NCBI GenBank assembly: GCA_964483585.1 | Contig: CAZABH010000001.1 | Location: 206,099-270,098, forward strand | Length of the DNA stretch: 64,000 nt | DNA from: SZUA-430 sp964483585 | GTDB taxonomy: Bacteria; Pseudomonadota; Alphaproteobacteria; Micropepsales; Micropepsaceae | Direction of reading: 5' to 3' | Shown: in pieces, positions 61,770-64,000 of the stretch | How positions within the stretch are numbered: the first letter of the stretch is position 1 | Layout: every line of letters begins with the position of its first letter | Translations under genes and position numbers: made by a program | Notes under the pieces: model-generated | Seen by the model: the letters and a program-made list of their open reading frames with translations, nothing else | What the model was told of the DNA's origin: nothing | The model's database searches: none

Positions 61770-62330
61770 CTATTGTGGCCACCATCCATCAAGCTTGAGC
61801 GCCTGGCGCGCCGTTTCGTTCATGTGGCACGCCATGGTCGCAGGGCCACCGCCCGTGCCGCCTTGCCACTTTGCCTGCTCATGAAGGCAAGCCGCGTCCC
61901 GGTACGCAATCCAGGCAAGCTGCATCTTACGCAGGCTTTCTTCGAGCTTCGTGCTGCTGGCGCCGATGCGCTTCATCTCGGCGTCTTCCGCCTTGGCCTC
62001 GGCACGGCGCTTCGAATAGGCGGCATTGAGCTTGGCGTCCCAATAATCCAGTTCGCCCTTGAGGCAATCCATCATCCCGACGGTCGTGTCCCCGCCGGGC
62101 GTGTTCATGCAGGCCTGCGCCGAAAGGCCGACGCAATCCAGCACCGCATGCCCGGACTTCGTCTTCGAGGCAGCCGTCGCCTTGGCGACGCAGCGTTCCG
62201 TCGCTTTCGGCACGAACACCGGATTGGCTTCAGCCGGGGAAATCGGCGCCAGGAAAATGCCACCAGCAAGCAGCAACATCGTCATTGCACCGGCAAGCCG
62301 CGTGGCGGGCATCAAGGCGGAAGGGGTCAT
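61770..62330 (-). CDS. LprI-like (DUF1311) secreted protein
   Basis: A 186-residue protein from ATG 62330 with a Sec signal (MTPSALMPATRLAGAMTMLL...PAEA). An upstream in-frame extension to 62516 is rejected because it would hide the signal. The C-terminal half has the DUF1311 pattern, with CLKGELDYWDAKLNAAY and WIAYRDAACLHEQ...GGGPATMACHMNETAR, and conserved cysteines. Some relatives (LprI) inhibit lysozyme; whether this one does is unknown. No strong ribosome binding site is seen. Confidence 0.78.
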   Translation of the reverse strand: MTPSALMPATRLAGAMTMLLLAGGIFLAPISPAEANPVFVPKATERCVAKATAASKTKSGHAVLDCVGLSAQACMNTPGGDTTVGMMDCLKGELDYWDAKLNAAYSKRRAEAKAEDAEMKRIGASSTKLEESLRKMQLAWIAYRDAACLHEQAKWQGGTGGGPATMACHMNETARQALKLDGWWPQ

Positions 62331-62376
62331 GAGGGAGATCCTTGTCGAAAGGGATGCCTGCATTCTGCCGCAGATC

Positions 62377-63732
62377 CTAGTACCTGTCATCAAGCGCAAA
62401 GATCGGCTTGCGCCGCTGCCATGCCCCGTTTGTGAAATCCGGAAAGTCGACGGTGCGGTTGCCCTCCGCAATCGACAGTTCCGAAAGCGGCGTGATCGCA
62501 CTCCAAGCGACCGCATCGTAGATATCGATCGGCATCGGTTCGCCGCGCTTCAGCGCCTCGACAAACGCATGCACGACAAAGAAATCCATCCCGCCATGCC
62601 CGGCGCCCTCAGCCTTTGGCGCGTATTTCTTCCAGAGCGGATGGTCATATCGTTCGAGCCACGTCTTGTCGGGCTCCCACCGATGCGGGGTGGGCGACTG
62701 GCCTTCGATGTAGATTGAATCATTCACGTCCATCCAGATCCCCTGGGTCCCCTGCACGCGGAAGCCAAGCGAGTAGGGGCGGGGCAGGGACGTATCGTGC
62801 GACAGAAGGATCGTCTCGCCATTCGCGCAGGTGATCTGCGTCTGCACCACGTCACCCAGCCGGAAGCGGGTCTCAGCGTTCGGATGGCCCGGCGCCTCGC
62901 GCGCCAGATAGGCGTTGAGCCCGCGCGCCTTGCTGGCATGGCTCGTCAGGCGCAGGAACCGGTTGCCGCGATGGATGTTTGCCTGCATGGCGCACGGCCC
63001 GATGCCGTGGCTGGGATAGAGGTCGCCATTGCGATCGACCGAATGCTGTGTGCGCCAGCGCGCCTCCGACCAGCCCTTCTCGCCGAACTCGACACCCCCG
63101 CCATAGGCCTCGCCCGGGATGCCGGCATTGAACTTCACCGCACGCAGGTCGTGCTGGTATCCGCCTTCCAGATGCACGATCTCGCCGAACAGCCCCTGCC
63201 GCGCCATGTTCAGCACCGCCATCACATCGCGCCGATAGCACACATTCTCGAGCAGCATGTATGGCGTGCCCGTCTCGGCCTGCGCCCGCAGCACCACCCA
63301 GTGATCTTCCAGCGTGATGCCCGCCACCACCTCGCACGCGACCGCGACCTTCGCGCGCATGGCACCGATCGCCTGCGGCGCATGCAGTTCCCAAGGTGTC
63401 ACGATGAACACCGCATCAAGCCCTGCCTTCGCCAGCATCTCCTGCCAGGCATCCGGGCTACCCGTGTAGACCGCAGGTTTCGGCTGCCCCGCTTTGTCGA
63501 CCTGCGCCAGCGCCCGCTCGATCATGAACGGATCGATGTCGCAGATCGCCGTGATGGCAACATCATCGCGCCTGAGCAGTTCTGCCAGGTGAACCTGTCC
63601 CCGCATGCCAACTCCCAGAATCCCGAGCTTCAGCTTCTCGCGCCGCACCCGCCGCACACCCCGCGGCCCGGCCTCGGCCACCGAACTCGCCACCAACCCC
63701 GCCACGCCAACAATGAATTGCCGCCGATCCAT
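62377..63732 (-). CDS. Gfo/Idh/MocA-family oxidoreductase, GH109-like
   Basis: A 451-residue protein. ATG 63732 gives MDRRQFIVGVAGLVASSVAEA, a Tat-like signal with the twin arginine, so it is probably exported folded with its cofactor. The Rossmann domain shows KLGILGVGMRGQVHLAELLRR; the catalytic region contains CEVVAGITLEDH and ENVCYRRDVMAVLNM; YPSHGIGPCAMQANIHRGN and SRASKARGLNAY-like text (SHASKARGLNAY) fit glycoside hydrolase family 109, which uses NAD to cleave alpha-N-acetylgalactosaminides. The exact substrate is unverified. Confidence 0.85.
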   Translation of the reverse strand: MDRRQFIVGVAGLVASSVAEAGPRGVRRVRREKLKLGILGVGMRGQVHLAELLRRDDVAITAICDIDPFMIERALAQVDKAGQPKPAVYTGSPDAWQEMLAKAGLDAVFIVTPWELHAPQAIGAMRAKVAVACEVVAGITLEDHWVVLRAQAETGTPYMLLENVCYRRDVMAVLNMARQGLFGEIVHLEGGYQHDLRAVKFNAGIPGEAYGGGVEFGEKGWSEARWRTQHSVDRNGDLYPSHGIGPCAMQANIHRGNRFLRLTSHASKARGLNAYLAREAPGHPNAETRFRLGDVVQTQITCANGETILLSHDTSLPRPYSLGFRVQGTQGIWMDVNDSIYIEGQSPTPHRWEPDKTWLERYDHPLWKKYAPKAEGAGHGGMDFFVVHAFVEALKRGEPMPIDIYDAVAWSAITPLSELSIAEGNRTVDFPDFTNGAWQRRKPIFALDDRY

Positions 63733-63839
63733 GTTCACATCTCCCGCTTGCGACACACATCATGCCACAACAAACCAAATCGTCATCACCGCGCATAAGC
63801 TCCGAAGGCATTCCCCCGTTGCCCGGCCCGCGGTCGCGG

Positions 63840-64000
63840 TCAGGAATACGGAGACCTGAGCGCAGCGATGACCCGCAACGCAACATCTCGCGCGAGGTCT
63901 TGCGGCGGCATCGTGGCAATTCCGCTGAGGCTGAGAGCGGCAGCGCCATGGATGGCACTCCAGGCGAACAGGGCATCCCGCTCGCTCGGCGAGGAATCGC
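63840..64000 (-). CDS. TetR-family regulator, C-terminal fragment
   Basis: Read on the minus strand, the frame from the window edge to TGA at 63840-63842 translates to DALFAWSAIHGAAALSLSGI and then an ending VIAALRSPYS, the WHG-like segment seen at the end of TetR-family proteins. The DNA-binding half lies outside the window, so the ligand and targets are unknown. It lies next to the GH109-like gene and is on the same strand. Confidence 0.7.
   Translation of the reverse strand, partial: DSSPSERDALFAWSAIHGAAALSLSGIATMPPQDLARDVALRVIAALRSPYS

Overview
The window reads as a contiguous piece of the chromosome of a GC-rich alphaproteobacterium (about 60-65% GC by eye). The evidence is gene content and order: leuC/leuD/leuB/asd; zapE-mdh-sucC-sucD-sucA-sucB-lpd; xerC-transaldolase-priA-atpHAGDC with no F0 genes; rplU-rpmA-GNAT-obgE-proB-proA-nadD-rsfS-rlmH followed by envC-ctpA-yibQ-rppH; and ethylmalonyl-CoA pathway enzymes. 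I could not fix the genus. I found no rRNA, tRNA, CRISPR array, insertion sequence, prophage or obvious defence island. Most genes are conserved housekeeping genes.

Layout. 1-4.8 kb: the 3' end of leuC, a three-gene lower-GC insert (DUF4160, DUF2442, a HExxH protein), leuD, leuB and asd. 4.8-10.8 kb: pdxY on the minus strand, then a CoA-ester/propionate block with a CitE-type malyl-CoA lyase/thioesterase, two secreted TPR proteins, a mesaconyl-CoA hydratase and mmsA. 10.9-25.6 kb: zapE, a minus-strand lipoprotein, mdh, an acyl-CoA dehydrogenase, two unknown membrane proteins and a TCA operon sucC-(unknown secreted protein)-sucD-sucA-sucB-lpd closed by a good terminator. 25.6-36.1 kb: a small membrane protein, xerC and a transaldolase-like gene (minus), priA, a 49-aa membrane protein, atpHAGDC and a ferritin-like protein. 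36.1-50.5 kb is nearly all minus strand: alpha/beta hydrolase, rppH, yibQ, ctpA, envC, gpmA, thiolase, rlmH, rsfS, nadD, proA, proB, obgE, GNAT, rpmA, rplU. 50.5-64 kb is a mixed region: rlmJ, a secreted beta/gamma-crystallin protein, a TauE-like permease, a ferric-iron ABC cassette with iron-box-like operators, an SDR, a UPF0016/GDT1 cation exporter, an S9 peptidase, DUF4893, YceI, LprI-like and GH109-like proteins, and the end of a TetR regulator.

How it works together. Acyl-CoA dehydrogenase, thiolase, mesaconyl-CoA hydratase, the CitE-like enzyme and mmsA could feed C4/C5 acyl-CoAs, propionyl-CoA and acetyl-CoA into the TCA cycle, whose malate dehydrogenase, succinyl-CoA synthetase and 2-oxoglutarate dehydrogenase genes lie nearby. 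ATP synthase F1 closes the energy theme. The minus-strand block is ribosome maturation, proline and NAD synthesis plus envelope remodelling.

The most distinctive observations are a 55-bp element present twice, 49 kb apart and inverted, with 54 of 55 bases identical; unknown genes inserted between leuC and leuD and between sucC and sucD; a palindromic promoter before the TPR genes; and two related iron-box-like sites flanking the ferric ABC cassette. No convincing new multi-gene system was found.
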